64,000 nucleotides of DNA, taken from the NCBI RefSeq assembly GCF_012034335.1, contig NZ_JAATHJ010000012.1, forward strand, positions 1-64,000. The letters run 5' to 3'. Source of the DNA: Alkalicoccus luteus (GTDB taxonomy: Bacteria; Bacillota; Bacilli; Bacillales; Salisediminibacteriaceae). The notes beneath the pieces are model-generated. The model was given only the letters and a program-made list of their open reading frames with translations, had not been told where the DNA came from and made no database searches. Position numbers and translations under genes: made by a program. Of the stretch, positions 46,325 to 54,126 are shown in pieces. The stretch's first letter is position 1. Each line of letters begins with the position of its first letter.

Positions 46325-46356
46325 AAAAAAGTGCCTCTTCGATTGGAAGAGACACG
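46325..46356 (-). terminator. Leader terminator of the nrd operon
   Basis: On the minus strand GTGTCTCTTC pairs with GAAGAGGCAC and is followed by TTTTTT. It lies between the riboswitch and nrdA, as expected for the off-state terminator of an attenuating riboswitch. Confidence 0.75.
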
Positions 46357-46413
46357 AAAAAGGAAACAGCGCAGACAGCCGGAGTCCCGGCGCTGCACCA
46401 TTTCCTTTCTCAA
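46357..46413 (-). terminator. Second leader hairpin, possible terminator
   Basis: On the minus strand GAAAGGAAA pairs with TTTCCTTTTTC across an inner CAGCGCCGG/CCGG...CGCTG stem. It may be a second terminator or part of the antiterminator switch with the aptamer. Confidence 0.6.
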
Positions 46414-46434
46414 TCCCCGAAGAAAAGAAACGTC

Positions 46435-46600
46435 TGAAACGTAAGGCAGGTCTCCTGGCTTCTGCATCATCCTTACAGCTTCCCTTCCCGTTAAAAAACA
46501 GTGGGTGATCAGCTGCTCGTCAGCAGTTACAGTTGCGGGGACAGCTCCGGCCTTAAACCGGATTCCCTATTAAACCACTTTCGCGGTACCTTTACGTTTC
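46435..46600 (-). ncRNA. Cobalamin riboswitch controlling nrdA-nrdB-flavodoxin
   Basis: Read on the minus strand, the element has the B12 riboswitch hallmarks in order: the initial GGTACCGCGAAAGTGG stem, TTTAATAGGGAATCCGG, the B12 box GAGCTGTCCCCGCAACTGT (about 46530-46547) and GAAGCCAGGAGACCTGCC (about 46444-46460). Terminator hairpins follow before nrdA. Such riboswitches bind adenosylcobalamin and usually switch genes off, so this B12-independent RNR would be made when cobalamin is scarce. The pairing is known for class Ia RNR in Streptomyces. Confidence 0.93.
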
Positions 46601-46774
46601 TGCACGCTATATTTAGATGTCTGTTCGCTCAAACACTCAACATATTGATTATGCTACCTCTATTCCCAGCTATTTGCAACCTAAAACTTTTTCAGAAAAG
46701 GCATTTTTCAATGAATCACTGCAGCCTATTCTTTTTTTAACGGCTGCATCGGTCCGCTTTGCAGACGCTCAGTC
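46601..46774 (-). promoter_or_regulatory. Promoter region of the nrd transcript
   Basis: The stretch between the MBL hydrolase stop and the riboswitch should contain the nrd promoter. A candidate on the minus strand is TTGCAA with a 17-nt spacer before TAGCAT, at about 46649-46677. The match is moderate. Confidence 0.4.
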
Positions 46775-47626
46775 TCACAGCTGTTTACCATTCATAAAAT
46801 AATGCGCTGCCAGTTCTTCTTCCTCGAATAAAGGCTTCCCGTATTCGTTCATTAACAGCTGTTTCAGATCGGCTTCATTCTCTGCCTGTGAGCTCAATAA
46901 AGCTGTTTTTTCAAGCAGCTCCAGCTCCTCTGTGAACATTTCTTTTGACAACGGCTTCCAGTGCGAAATAATGTTCTGTGAAGAAGAAAAAGGCTTCAGC
47001 TTTTCGACAAGCTGCTTCGTTCCTTCAGAAGTGTAGTGCCAGGAGGAAGCGTACAAATTCGGAGCTGTGATATCTCCGGCAAACAGAATATCCTCCTCTT
47101 CAAGATGGACAATTAAGTGATCTGGCGCGTGATCACCGCCTGCATGCACAAGCCGGCATGTGATACCGCCGAGATCGAGCACGAGCTCGTCGTTGAACGT
47201 GATCTCCGGCATATGAATACGAATAGAGCGCTCCATCTGAAATTCTTTTTTAATGGCTTCTGCACAAAACAGAATCTCTTCTCCAGAGTCTACTCGTAAG
47301 TCGAGAGCTTCATCGTCCCACGTGTACGACGACAGCCGCTTTAGCTCTGTTTTGGTGGCTTCGGTACTGATAACAGGTGTTCTGTTCAACGCAGATGCTC
47401 CAAAAACATGATCCCAGTGCCAGTGTGTCAAAACAGCAAGAGACGGAGCAGGAACACCGCTCCGCGTTAATTCATCCAGAAACAGGCGCACATGCGCTTC
47501 TGAATTACCTGCATCGATTAACAACGTCAGGTTATCCCCTACCACTGCTCCGAGAATCGGCCGGTCTGTTTCTTCTACGGGAGTCAGATAATAAAAGCGA
47601 TCAGACAGCTTTTTCAATTCCTGCAT
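46775..47626 (-). CDS. MBL fold metallo-hydrolase
   Basis: This 283-residue protein has the metallo-beta-lactamase motif THWHWDH (H68, H70, D72, H73). A second His follows in VHAGGDHAPDHLIVH, then the bridging Asp in FAGDITAPN. The helical C-terminal extension resembles SoxH/quinoprotein-relay-like MBL hydrolases, but the substrate is unknown. It starts 11 bases after nsrR and is likely cotranscribed with it. The ATG has GGAGGAG upstream. Confidence 0.87.
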   Translation of the reverse strand: MQELKKLSDRFYYLTPVEETDRPILGAVVGDNLTLLIDAGNSEAHVRLFLDELTRSGVPAPSLAVLTHWHWDHVFGASALNRTPVISTEATKTELKRLSSYTWDDEALDLRVDSGEEILFCAEAIKKEFQMERSIRIHMPEITFNDELVLDLGGITCRLVHAGGDHAPDHLIVHLEEEDILFAGDITAPNLYASSWHYTSEGTKQLVEKLKPFSSSQNIISHWKPLSKEMFTEELELLEKTALLSSQAENEADLKQLLMNEYGKPLFEEEELAAHYFMNGKQL

Positions 47627-47637
47627 GTAAACTCCTC

Positions 47638-48078
47638 CTAATCAGACTGTTTTAGAAGGGCTGCCAACGCATCCCTGTTATCCGTAATGTCTTCCAGCGT
47701 ATACTGGTCCAGCACATCCAGATAAGCCGCGAGTGCATCCGAAAGAGCAAACTGCAGCTTGCATGCGGGTGTGATCGGACACGTATTCGTTTCGCTGTTG
47801 AAGCATTCCACCATATGGAAATTATCTTCCGTATGTCTCACAACTTCACCGATATTAATATCCTGCGGCTCCAGCGCAAGGCGTATTCCGCCGTTTCTTC
47901 CACGGATTGTCTCTATGTAACCAAGCTTTCCGAGTCGGTAAACGACCTTCATCAAATGATTTTTGGAAATGCCGTAAGCCTCTGATATATCTTTAATCTG
48001 TGACAATCTCCCTGAAGGCCGGACCGCTGTATACATCAGTACACGCAGTGAAAAATCCGTATATTGAGTTAGATGCAT
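47638..48078 (-). CDS. nsrR: Nitric oxide-sensing repressor NsrR (Rrf2 family)
   Basis: NsrR holds a [4Fe-4S] cluster and derepresses nitrosative stress genes (hmp, nasDE) when NO damages it. The 146-residue protein has the Rrf2 winged helix (YGISKNHLMKVVYRLGKLGY, RGRNGGIRLA) and the three cluster cysteines C92, C100 and C106. Length and motifs match B. subtilis NsrR. The ATG has AAGGAG 7 nt upstream. It is followed by an MBL hydrolase, which suggests a stress-linked role for that protein. Confidence 0.92.
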   Translation of the reverse strand: MHLTQYTDFSLRVLMYTAVRPSGRLSQIKDISEAYGISKNHLMKVVYRLGKLGYIETIRGRNGGIRLALEPQDINIGEVVRHTEDNFHMVECFNSETNTCPITPACKLQFALSDALAAYLDVLDQYTLEDITDNRDALAALLKQSD

Positions 48079-48214
48079 GGAGTTTCTCCTTCCATTTGCT
48101 TCTGCTGTCTCACAAGCAAATGCTGCTTCAACAGTATCCTGTCAAAGCAGCACCATGTCTTTCTATCAGTGTAGCATACGAACCTGGTGAAACGCATAGT
48201 CCGAAGAGTGACCG

Positions 48215-49810
48215 TTAAAACAAGCCTGCTGCGCCGGCCAGAATCGAACCTGCGATGCCGATCAGGGCTGCGTAGCCTAACGCCGGAAAAACCGTCCTCC
48301 TGATGATATCCCCTTCTTTGTCCGCCAGTCCGACAACGGCCGCAGCTGCCACGACATTGTGAACAGAAATCATATTTCCTGCTGCAGCTCCGGCAGTCTG
48401 CTGGGCGAGCACCAGCGTCTGATCAAGGCCGGCTGCAGACGCAACAGACGTCTGAATCGGTGCAAACGTCAGACCTGATACCATTGCGCTCCCGGTTATA
48501 AACGATCCTAGAAGTCCAAGAAACGGGGCAGCCAAATGCCAGACGCTCCCAAGGCCGGAAGCAAGCATAACGGCAATATGTTCCGGCATCGACACAAGAT
48601 CACCGGCATTAACTCCGGAATTAATAAACACGTTGACCAGAGCAAGTGTAGGAAATAGCGCCAGAGCGGCCCCTGTCACCATCTTGCGTGATTCCATCAC
48701 CGCTTCTTTGACTACGGCGAGCTTTTTACGCTGAACGAATACAGAAAGCACAGCGGCGAGCAGAAGTACAGCGCCCGGCGAATAAAGCACCTGCCACGTA
48801 GAAGAGGCTGTTTCCACTCCTAGAATCGTTGTCCACGATAAATCCACCGCTGTTTGTGCAAATTCCTGAACCGGCTCGACAATTCTCGTCAGCAGAAGCA
48901 GGCCGATGACGATAAAATAAGGACTCCATGCTGCAAGAAGCGACATGTCCGGCGTTTCTTCTTCCTGGACATCGTTTTGATCAAGCGCTTTTTTCCATTC
49001 CGTTTTCGGCATCAGTATACCGTAACTCGCTGTCGCAGCTGCGACTGCAAGTGCGGTCAATGCAGCGAGGATAGCTACGAATTCAGGACCGAATAATATG
49101 GCATACAGAAGGGCGGATCCTGTGTAGCTTATCCCTGTCAATAATGCCCAGGGAACCATTTCACGTGTGTCTTTCAAAGCGTTTTTTCGGTCTGCAAAAA
49201 AAGTAAGTACAAAAATCAGCAGGAGCGGAATAAACGTTCCTGCTCCGATATCCATTGCGGTGATGCGGACCGCCGTCTCCTGGAAGAGCGCTGCGTCAGC
49301 TCCTGGAACTCCCCCAAGCCCAATGATAACCGGTGTTCCGACAGCTCCAAAGGAAACAGCCGTACTATCTGCGATAAGCGCCAGAGAGGCTGCTGCCATT
49401 GGCGCAAATCCAAGGGCGACGAGCAGCGGACCGGTGACGGCAGCCGGTGTGCCAAACCCGGCCGCTCCTTCAAGCAGACTTCCGAACAAAAATGCTGTAA
49501 GCACCGCCTGAACACGCATATCTCCTGAAACACGCCGGAATCCCTGATTGATTCGTACGACAGCACCAGTGCGTTTCAGCGTATTTAACAGGACGATAGC
49601 GCCAAGCAGAATGAAGAGGATCGTGACAGCCTGGTGGAACCCTTCCAAAATGGAAGCAGACAGGACGATAAGCTCCATTTGCCAGACCAGTCCGGCAAGG
49701 AATATAAACAAAACAGCACTATACAGCATGCCTTTTTTTGCGGGCAGGCGCATCACGACCAAAAAAATAAAAGGAAGAATAATTGCACTTAATGCTGTAA
49801 GCATGAACAT
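48215..49810 (-). CDS. lctP: L-lactate permease
   Basis: This 531-residue LctP/LldP family transporter has about 12-14 membrane segments and the family motif FGSLLEGAAGFGTPAAVTGP. GLTFAPIQTSVASAAGLDQ and AAAGNMISVHNVVAAAAVVG follow. It moves lactate (or glycolate) with protons. The ATG at 49810 has AAAGGGG 8 nt upstream; the open frame extends further but reads through the promoter. A candidate Rex box and sigma-A promoter lie upstream, hinting at redox control, as for B. subtilis lctP. Confidence 0.92.
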   Translation of the reverse strand: MFMLTALSAIILPFIFLVVMRLPAKKGMLYSAVLFIFLAGLVWQMELIVLSASILEGFHQAVTILFILLGAIVLLNTLKRTGAVVRINQGFRRVSGDMRVQAVLTAFLFGSLLEGAAGFGTPAAVTGPLLVALGFAPMAAASLALIADSTAVSFGAVGTPVIIGLGGVPGADAALFQETAVRITAMDIGAGTFIPLLLIFVLTFFADRKNALKDTREMVPWALLTGISYTGSALLYAILFGPEFVAILAALTALAVAAATASYGILMPKTEWKKALDQNDVQEEETPDMSLLAAWSPYFIVIGLLLLTRIVEPVQEFAQTAVDLSWTTILGVETASSTWQVLYSPGAVLLLAAVLSVFVQRKKLAVVKEAVMESRKMVTGAALALFPTLALVNVFINSGVNAGDLVSMPEHIAVMLASGLGSVWHLAAPFLGLLGSFITGSAMVSGLTFAPIQTSVASAAGLDQTLVLAQQTAGAAAGNMISVHNVVAAAAVVGLADKEGDIIRRTVFPALGYAALIGIAGSILAGAAGLF

Positions 49811-49873
49811 TACAGGTGCCCCTTTCTCTTGTTCAATGTTACACATAATTGTATAAAGATAATAACTGATTCC

Positions 49874-49902
49874 ATTATACCGTGAAATCAGTCGCTGAAA
49901 AA
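49874..49902 (-). promoter_or_regulatory. lctP promoter
   Basis: TATAAT (49874-49879) is preceded by TTTTTC (49897-49902) with a 17-nt spacer on the minus strand. The -10 is perfect and the -35 weak, which would suit regulated expression. Confidence 0.55.
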
Positions 49903-49930
49903 TCATATTTACCACAAAAACATGTCGACT

Positions 49931-49948
49931 TTGTGAAATATTGAGCAA
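49931..49948. promoter_or_regulatory. Candidate Rex box upstream of lctP
   Basis: TTGTGAAATATTGAGCAA matches the Rex consensus TTGTGAAATATTTCACAA at 15 of 18 positions. It lies about 28 bases upstream of the lctP -35 box and 3 bases from the sirtuin stop. Rex represses lactate genes at low NADH/NAD+ in Gram-positive bacteria. Confidence 0.6.
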
Positions 49949-49951
49949 TAA

Positions 49952-51001
49952 TCATTTCTTTACACTTTTCAGCAGCCGGTCAACCTGCTGCAAAATCTCT
50001 CCCGCCCGGCCTTCCAGGACCAAATCAAAATCAGCCGCCGCACCGCTGTACTCTGAATTAATATAAACGGACCTGCCGCTGGACATGAGAGGGATCTGAT
50101 TGGCGGGATACACTTCCAGACTGGTTCCGATCGTAATGATGAGATCTGATTGCTGAACGGCTGCGAGAGCATCATCCCAGTCTTTTTCAGGCAGTATTTC
50201 CCCGAAAAGAACTACGCCCGGCCGCAGTTTGCCGCCACAAATCTGACATGGTATCCCTCGGCGGAAATCCTGCTCCGAAGCCTGTTCATCGCACCTGGAA
50301 CATCTGACGGCCTGCAGCCTGCCGTGAAGCTCGTACACATTCCGGCTGCCTGCTTTGCGATGCAGGCCGTCCACGTTTTGAGTAGCCACAGCCTGAACCA
50401 TGCCGCGGCTTTCCCAGGATGAGATAACGTGATATCCCGCATGCGGGACAGCTGCCTCGAGCGACTTCATTCTTGCAGCATAAAAATCCTTAAACAGCGG
50501 ATAGTCATCATTCAATGCGTCCGGCGTTGCGACTGTTCGGGGATCGATCCGCCTCCACCATCCCTCTTTCGACCGGAAATCAGGGAGGTTAGATTCCGTG
50601 CTCATACCTGCTCCTGTAAAAAACACCGTCCGTTCAGCCGTTAACAGCCAGTTTGCCAGCAGTGCAGCTTTTTGCTCTGCTTCCGGATAGCAGGCTTCAA
50701 GCCAGGCCATAAATGATGATTCATTTCTGTATTTATGATGCAGCACCCGCTTCTCAACCGCATTTGCAATCACCGGGTTTACATATAAAGGATACAAAGA
50801 CAGCCAGGCAATATGGCTCAGAAGGTGGAGACCGTCCTCTTTTCCTCCTCCCGACGTCTGATACGCAACTCCTTTCGAAGGTTCATCCGTACGGAGGCGG
50901 AAATCCCACCCTCCATCTTTCCGCTCAGCGCCTTTCAGTTCAATTGTGCCGCCCCCCGTTCCAATCGAGAGCAGTGTCGTCCATTCCTCTGCTTTTCTCA
51001 T
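49952..51001 (-). CDS. Sirtuin (SIR2 family NAD-dependent deacylase) with an extra N-terminal domain
   Basis: Residues about 110-349 form a complete sirtuin: GAGMSTESNLPDFRS (130-144), the TQNVDGLH catalytic region, His in YELHGRL, zinc cysteines CSRC and CQIC, and GTSLEVYPA for NAD binding. Residues 1-105 are an additional domain (WTTLLSIGTGGGTIELKG, IAWLSLYPLYVNPVIANAVEKRV) that looks like a small stand-alone bacillus protein family of unknown role. It would deacylate lysines using NAD+. The ATG has GGAGGAC upstream. Whether the N-terminal domain targets substrates is unknown. Confidence 0.85.
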   Translation of the reverse strand: MRKAEEWTTLLSIGTGGGTIELKGAERKDGGWDFRLRTDEPSKGVAYQTSGGGKEDGLHLLSHIAWLSLYPLYVNPVIANAVEKRVLHHKYRNESSFMAWLEACYPEAEQKAALLANWLLTAERTVFFTGAGMSTESNLPDFRSKEGWWRRIDPRTVATPDALNDDYPLFKDFYAARMKSLEAAVPHAGYHVISSWESRGMVQAVATQNVDGLHRKAGSRNVYELHGRLQAVRCSRCDEQASEQDFRRGIPCQICGGKLRPGVVLFGEILPEKDWDDALAAVQQSDLIITIGTSLEVYPANQIPLMSSGRSVYINSEYSGAAADFDLVLEGRAGEILQQVDRLLKSVKK

Positions 51002-51187
51002 AAGATGTCCTCCTGGCTGGTGCGGGACCGCTTGAAACCCCAGGCTCTTTGCCTGTAGTTTATACCGCAGTTCATTTTATAAACGTGTTAACCCGTACCA
51101 AAGCCATGATAAACGTCTGAAATTTTTAATGAATATTTACGACTGATACAGGTGGTAATCTATACCCCGTCACGCCGTCATATAACC

Positions 51188-51619
51188 TTAGCTTATCCGC
51201 TTATAAACGGGACGTTTTTCCCCTATTTGTTCATAAAACAGAGAGATATCTTCTTCTCTTAGCATATCTGTCTGCAATACCTCCTGAGACCCTCCCGTTT
51301 TTACGAGTATGCAGCCCTCCTCTGCCCACACTGTGTAAGATAATTCACCCCATGGCACGAGACGTTTTTTTCTGGCTGGACCTTCATGAATATAAATCCC
51401 TTTTTCCTCTGTTCGAAATAATTCAACGCGGTGCAGCCGCAGGAAATAAAAGCTGACAACTGCAGCGAGCAGCGAAGTCAGGGCTGCTGCAGCCTCCAGC
51501 AGTCCAAACCCGCCGAGATTTATTCGCGCAGCCGTCAGCCATGCTGTCATGAAAGCTGTCACTGCCCATAAAAAGCCAAGCACCGTCCAGTTCCTTTGTT
51601 TTGCAAATAGAAATGACAT
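51188..51619 (-). CDS. Hypothetical membrane protein with PH-like domain
   Basis: This 143-residue protein has two membrane segments (about 12-34 and 42-62). A C-terminal soluble part (VELFRTEEKGIYIHEGPARK, VPWGELSYTVWAEEGCILV) looks like a bacterial PH-like fold. No family name can be given. The ATG at 51619 has GGGAG upstream; a TTG lies 21 bases earlier. Confidence 0.6.
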   Translation of the reverse strand: MSFLFAKQRNWTVLGFLWAVTAFMTAWLTAARINLGGFGLLEAAAALTSLLAAVVSFYFLRLHRVELFRTEEKGIYIHEGPARKKRLVPWGELSYTVWAEEGCILVKTGGSQEVLQTDMLREEDISLFYEQIGEKRPVYKRIS

Positions 51620-51646
51620 ATCGTACGCTCCCGTCTGCAATTCATT

Positions 51647-51686
51647 AAAAAAGAACGCTCCGCCAGCTGGCAGCGAAGCGTTCCAT
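51647..51686 (-). terminator. Terminator after ywbE
   Basis: On the minus strand AACGCTTCGCTGCC pairs with GGCGGAGCGTT and is followed by CTTTTTT. Confidence 0.8.
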
Positions 51687-51691
51687 ATCGT

Positions 51692-51895
51692 TTACTGCTT
51701 CTGATCCAGAATTTCTTTTACACGCCCTACGGTACCGTCTTCCAGACGCACTTTAATCCCGTGCGGATGTGTTGCAGATTTAGTCAGCAGGTCTTTGACA
51801 ACGCCCTCTGTCAGCTTCCCTGTCTGCTGATCCTTCTTTTGTACAACAGATACTTTTGCTCCCGGAGTAACCGATGCCCGGTTTTGACCACTCAT
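51692..51895 (-). CDS. ywbE: YwbE family protein (DUF2196)
   Basis: This 67-residue protein has the family pattern SGQNRASVTPGAKVSVVQKK, then KLTEGVVKDLLTKSATHPHG and VGRVKEIL, matching B. subtilis YwbE. The function is unknown; the fold is a small beta-barrel. The ATG at 51895 has AAAGGGGG 8 nt upstream; an adjacent ATG at 51898 is equally in frame. A terminator follows. Confidence 0.88.
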   Translation of the reverse strand: MSGQNRASVTPGAKVSVVQKKDQQTGKLTEGVVKDLLTKSATHPHGIKVRLEDGTVGRVKEILDQKQ

Positions 51896-52016
51896 CATAG
51901 CAGCCCCCTTTCCTAATCTAGTATAGCTGATTACAGCAGAGGTAAAAAGCACTGACCTGCTTAATATTGTTGTAAACATGATCCGCTCCGGCATTATAAC
52001 GAGCGTGCACATAAAT

Positions 52017-52048
52017 GAAACCCTGTCAGGTTTCGACAGGGTTATTAA
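52017..52048. terminator. Hairpin 3' of the app operon
   Basis: AACCCTGTC and GACAGGGTT form a perfect 9-bp stem around a 7-nt loop. On the minus strand TTTCAT follows, and it is 50 bases past the appC stop. Confidence 0.6.
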
Positions 52049-52099
52049 ACAGGATAAAGCAGTGTGCGGTCTGAGATTGTTTCACACGTCTTTTAATCG

Positions 52100-53017
52100 T
52101 TACGTTTTCATTTTTGGATCAAGTGCATCTCTGAGTCCGTCTCCAATCATATTGAAGCCAAGTACAACGAGCATGATGGAAAGCCCCGGAAACAATACCG
52201 TCCATGGTGCACTTTGAATATATTGCCTCGCATCAGACAGCATGCTGCCCCACTCCGGCGTCGGCGGCTGCGCTCCAAGCCCGAGAAAGCCGAGTGCTGC
52301 TGCTTCCAGAATAGCAGTACCAAAACCGAGCGTCGCCTGTACGATGATTGGCGCTGTACTGTTTGGCAATACGTGGTGAATCAGGATTCTTCCGCTTTTC
52401 ATTCCCTGAGCCTTTGCAGCCAGAATATATTCCTCTTCCCGTATTGAAATTACTTTGGACCGAACGAGCCGGCCAAAAATCGGAATATTAATGATCGCAA
52501 TTGCAATTAAGGCATTTTGAAGCGATGGACCTAGAATAGCCACGATTGCAATGGCAAGCAAAATGGACGGGAAGGCGAGCATAATGTCAAAGATGCGCGA
52601 AATAATCATGTCGATCCAGCGCCCGAAATATCCGGCCACTATGCCGAGCAGAGAGCCGAAAAAGAGCGCGCCGGTTACAGCAAAGAAACCGACCATCAAT
52701 GATATTCTCGCACCGTAAACAATTCGTGTAAAAATATCCCGTCCAAGATCATCTGTCCCGAACCAATGATCTGCATTTGGTGACTGAAGCCTCGGTCCGG
52801 CATTGATCGATTGTGGCTGATAGCTCGTCAGCAGCGGTGCGAAAATCGCCGTCAGAATAAAAAAGGCAATGATAAACAATCCGACGAGAGCGAGTTTGTT
52901 TTTCTTCAGCTCTTTATAAGCAACCTTCCAGGGAGAGGCTGGTGCCGGGAGCACCGTACCGGCCTCGTCTTGCTCAGGGCCTGGAATGGGGCTTTTTTGT
53001 TTTTTAGCCTGTTCCAT
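52100..53017 (-). CDS. appC: Peptide ABC transporter permease (AppC/DppC-like)
   Basis: This 305-residue permease has a cytosolic N-terminus, a first membrane segment (about 42-64) and five further segments. The EAA-type loop is LAAKAQGMKSGRILIHHVLPN (shown in part), and the C-terminus has NMIGDGLRDALDPK. The periplasm-side GTDDLGRDIFTRIVYG motif is typical of OppC/DppC. It pairs with AppB. It starts 12 bases after appB on the same strand and is the last gene of the operon. Confidence 0.9.
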   Translation of the reverse strand: MEQAKKQKSPIPGPEQDEAGTVLPAPASPWKVAYKELKKNKLALVGLFIIAFFILTAIFAPLLTSYQPQSINAGPRLQSPNADHWFGTDDLGRDIFTRIVYGARISLMVGFFAVTGALFFGSLLGIVAGYFGRWIDMIISRIFDIMLAFPSILLAIAIVAILGPSLQNALIAIAIINIPIFGRLVRSKVISIREEEYILAAKAQGMKSGRILIHHVLPNSTAPIIVQATLGFGTAILEAAALGFLGLGAQPPTPEWGSMLSDARQYIQSAPWTVLFPGLSIMLVVLGFNMIGDGLRDALDPKMKT

Positions 53018-53029
53018 ATTCCTCTCCCC

Positions 53030-54031
53030 CTAATATTTAATACGCGGATCAATATAGCTGTACAAGAGATCCACAATCAGATTGATAAATACAAACATCG
53101 TAGCAATGACAAGAATCCCGGACTGAATAACAGGATAATCCCGAGTACCGATCGCTTCAAACACATACCTGCCGATACCTGGCCAGCTGAAGATCGTTTC
53201 TGTTAAAATCGCCCCGCCGAGCAACGTTCCGGTCTGCAGACCGACTACCGTTAACACCGGTATAACGGCATTTTTAAATCCGTGCCGGTATACGATTGAA
53301 AGGTGATTGATTCCCTTTGCCTGCACCGTGCGGATGTAGTCAGAGCGCAGAACCTCCAGCATGCTGGAGCGGGTCATTCTCGCAATAATAGCCATTGGAA
53401 TCGTCCCAAGCGCGATTCCCGGAAGTACAAGGTGCTTCAGCGAGGTAACAAACTGATCAGGTCTGCCTGAAAGCAAGGTGTCAATCAGATAAAAATGGGT
53501 GACTGTTTCCACAGGATCCCGCGGGTTCGAACGGCCAAAAGCGGGCAGCCATCCGAGCTCCTGAGCAAAAATCCACTGCTGCATTAAGCCTAACCAGAAG
53601 ATCGGCATCGATACTCCGATGAGTGCGATCAGCATGGCTGTGTAATCAAACATAGAATTTTGTTTCCATGCGCTGATGATTCCCGCATTGACACCGACGA
53701 TGACAGCAAACACCATTGCGAAAAACGTCAGCTCAATCGTCGCTGCGAGAAACGGCCATATTTCCGCAGAAATAGCAGCATTTGTTCTTAGCGAATTACC
53801 CAGGTCGCCTTGCAGTAATCCGGCCATGTATTCTGTATATTGCACAAAATAAGGTTCATTCAACCCAAGCTGCTCCTCCAGCTGTTCAATCGCAGCCGGT
53901 GTAGCCTGCTCGCCGAGAATCGTCTGGGCAGGGTTACCCGGTATTAGATGAATGATGGAGAATGTAATCAGCGACATTCCGATAAGCACCGGAATGAGCA
54001 TAAGCAGTCTTCTTATTGTATATGAAAGCAA
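53030..54031 (-). CDS. appB: Peptide ABC transporter permease (AppB/DppB-like)
   Basis: This 333-residue permease has six membrane segments, the start SYTIRRLLMLIPVLIGMSL and the family motif IHLIPGNPAQTILGEQAT. The EAA loop follows (YIRTVQAKGINHLSIVYRHG), then TETIFSWPGIGRYV. The start is TTG at 54031 with GGGGGG 9 nt upstream. A 95-bp gap with a stable hairpin separates it from the binding protein gene, perhaps allowing lower permease output. Confidence 0.9.
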   Translation of the reverse strand: MLSYTIRRLLMLIPVLIGMSLITFSIIHLIPGNPAQTILGEQATPAAIEQLEEQLGLNEPYFVQYTEYMAGLLQGDLGNSLRTNAAISAEIWPFLAATIELTFFAMVFAVIVGVNAGIISAWKQNSMFDYTAMLIALIGVSMPIFWLGLMQQWIFAQELGWLPAFGRSNPRDPVETVTHFYLIDTLLSGRPDQFVTSLKHLVLPGIALGTIPMAIIARMTRSSMLEVLRSDYIRTVQAKGINHLSIVYRHGFKNAVIPVLTVVGLQTGTLLGGAILTETIFSWPGIGRYVFEAIGTRDYPVIQSGILVIATMFVFINLIVDLLYSYIDPRIKY

Positions 54032-54082
54032 TTGCCTGCACCCCCCGCTGCCTTACAGCGTATGTATCCATTTTTTACATAA

Positions 54083-54117
54083 TGAATGCAGCGGACAGGC
54101 AACCTGCCCGCTGCATC
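54083..54117 (-). terminator. Attenuating or mRNA-stabilising hairpin between appA and appB
   Basis: ATGCAGCGGACAGGC pairs with GCCCGCTGCAT around a short loop (54086-54115). No U-run follows on the minus strand, so it more likely stabilises the upstream mRNA 3' end than stops transcription fully. Confidence 0.55.
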
Positions 54118-54126
54118 AAATTACGG

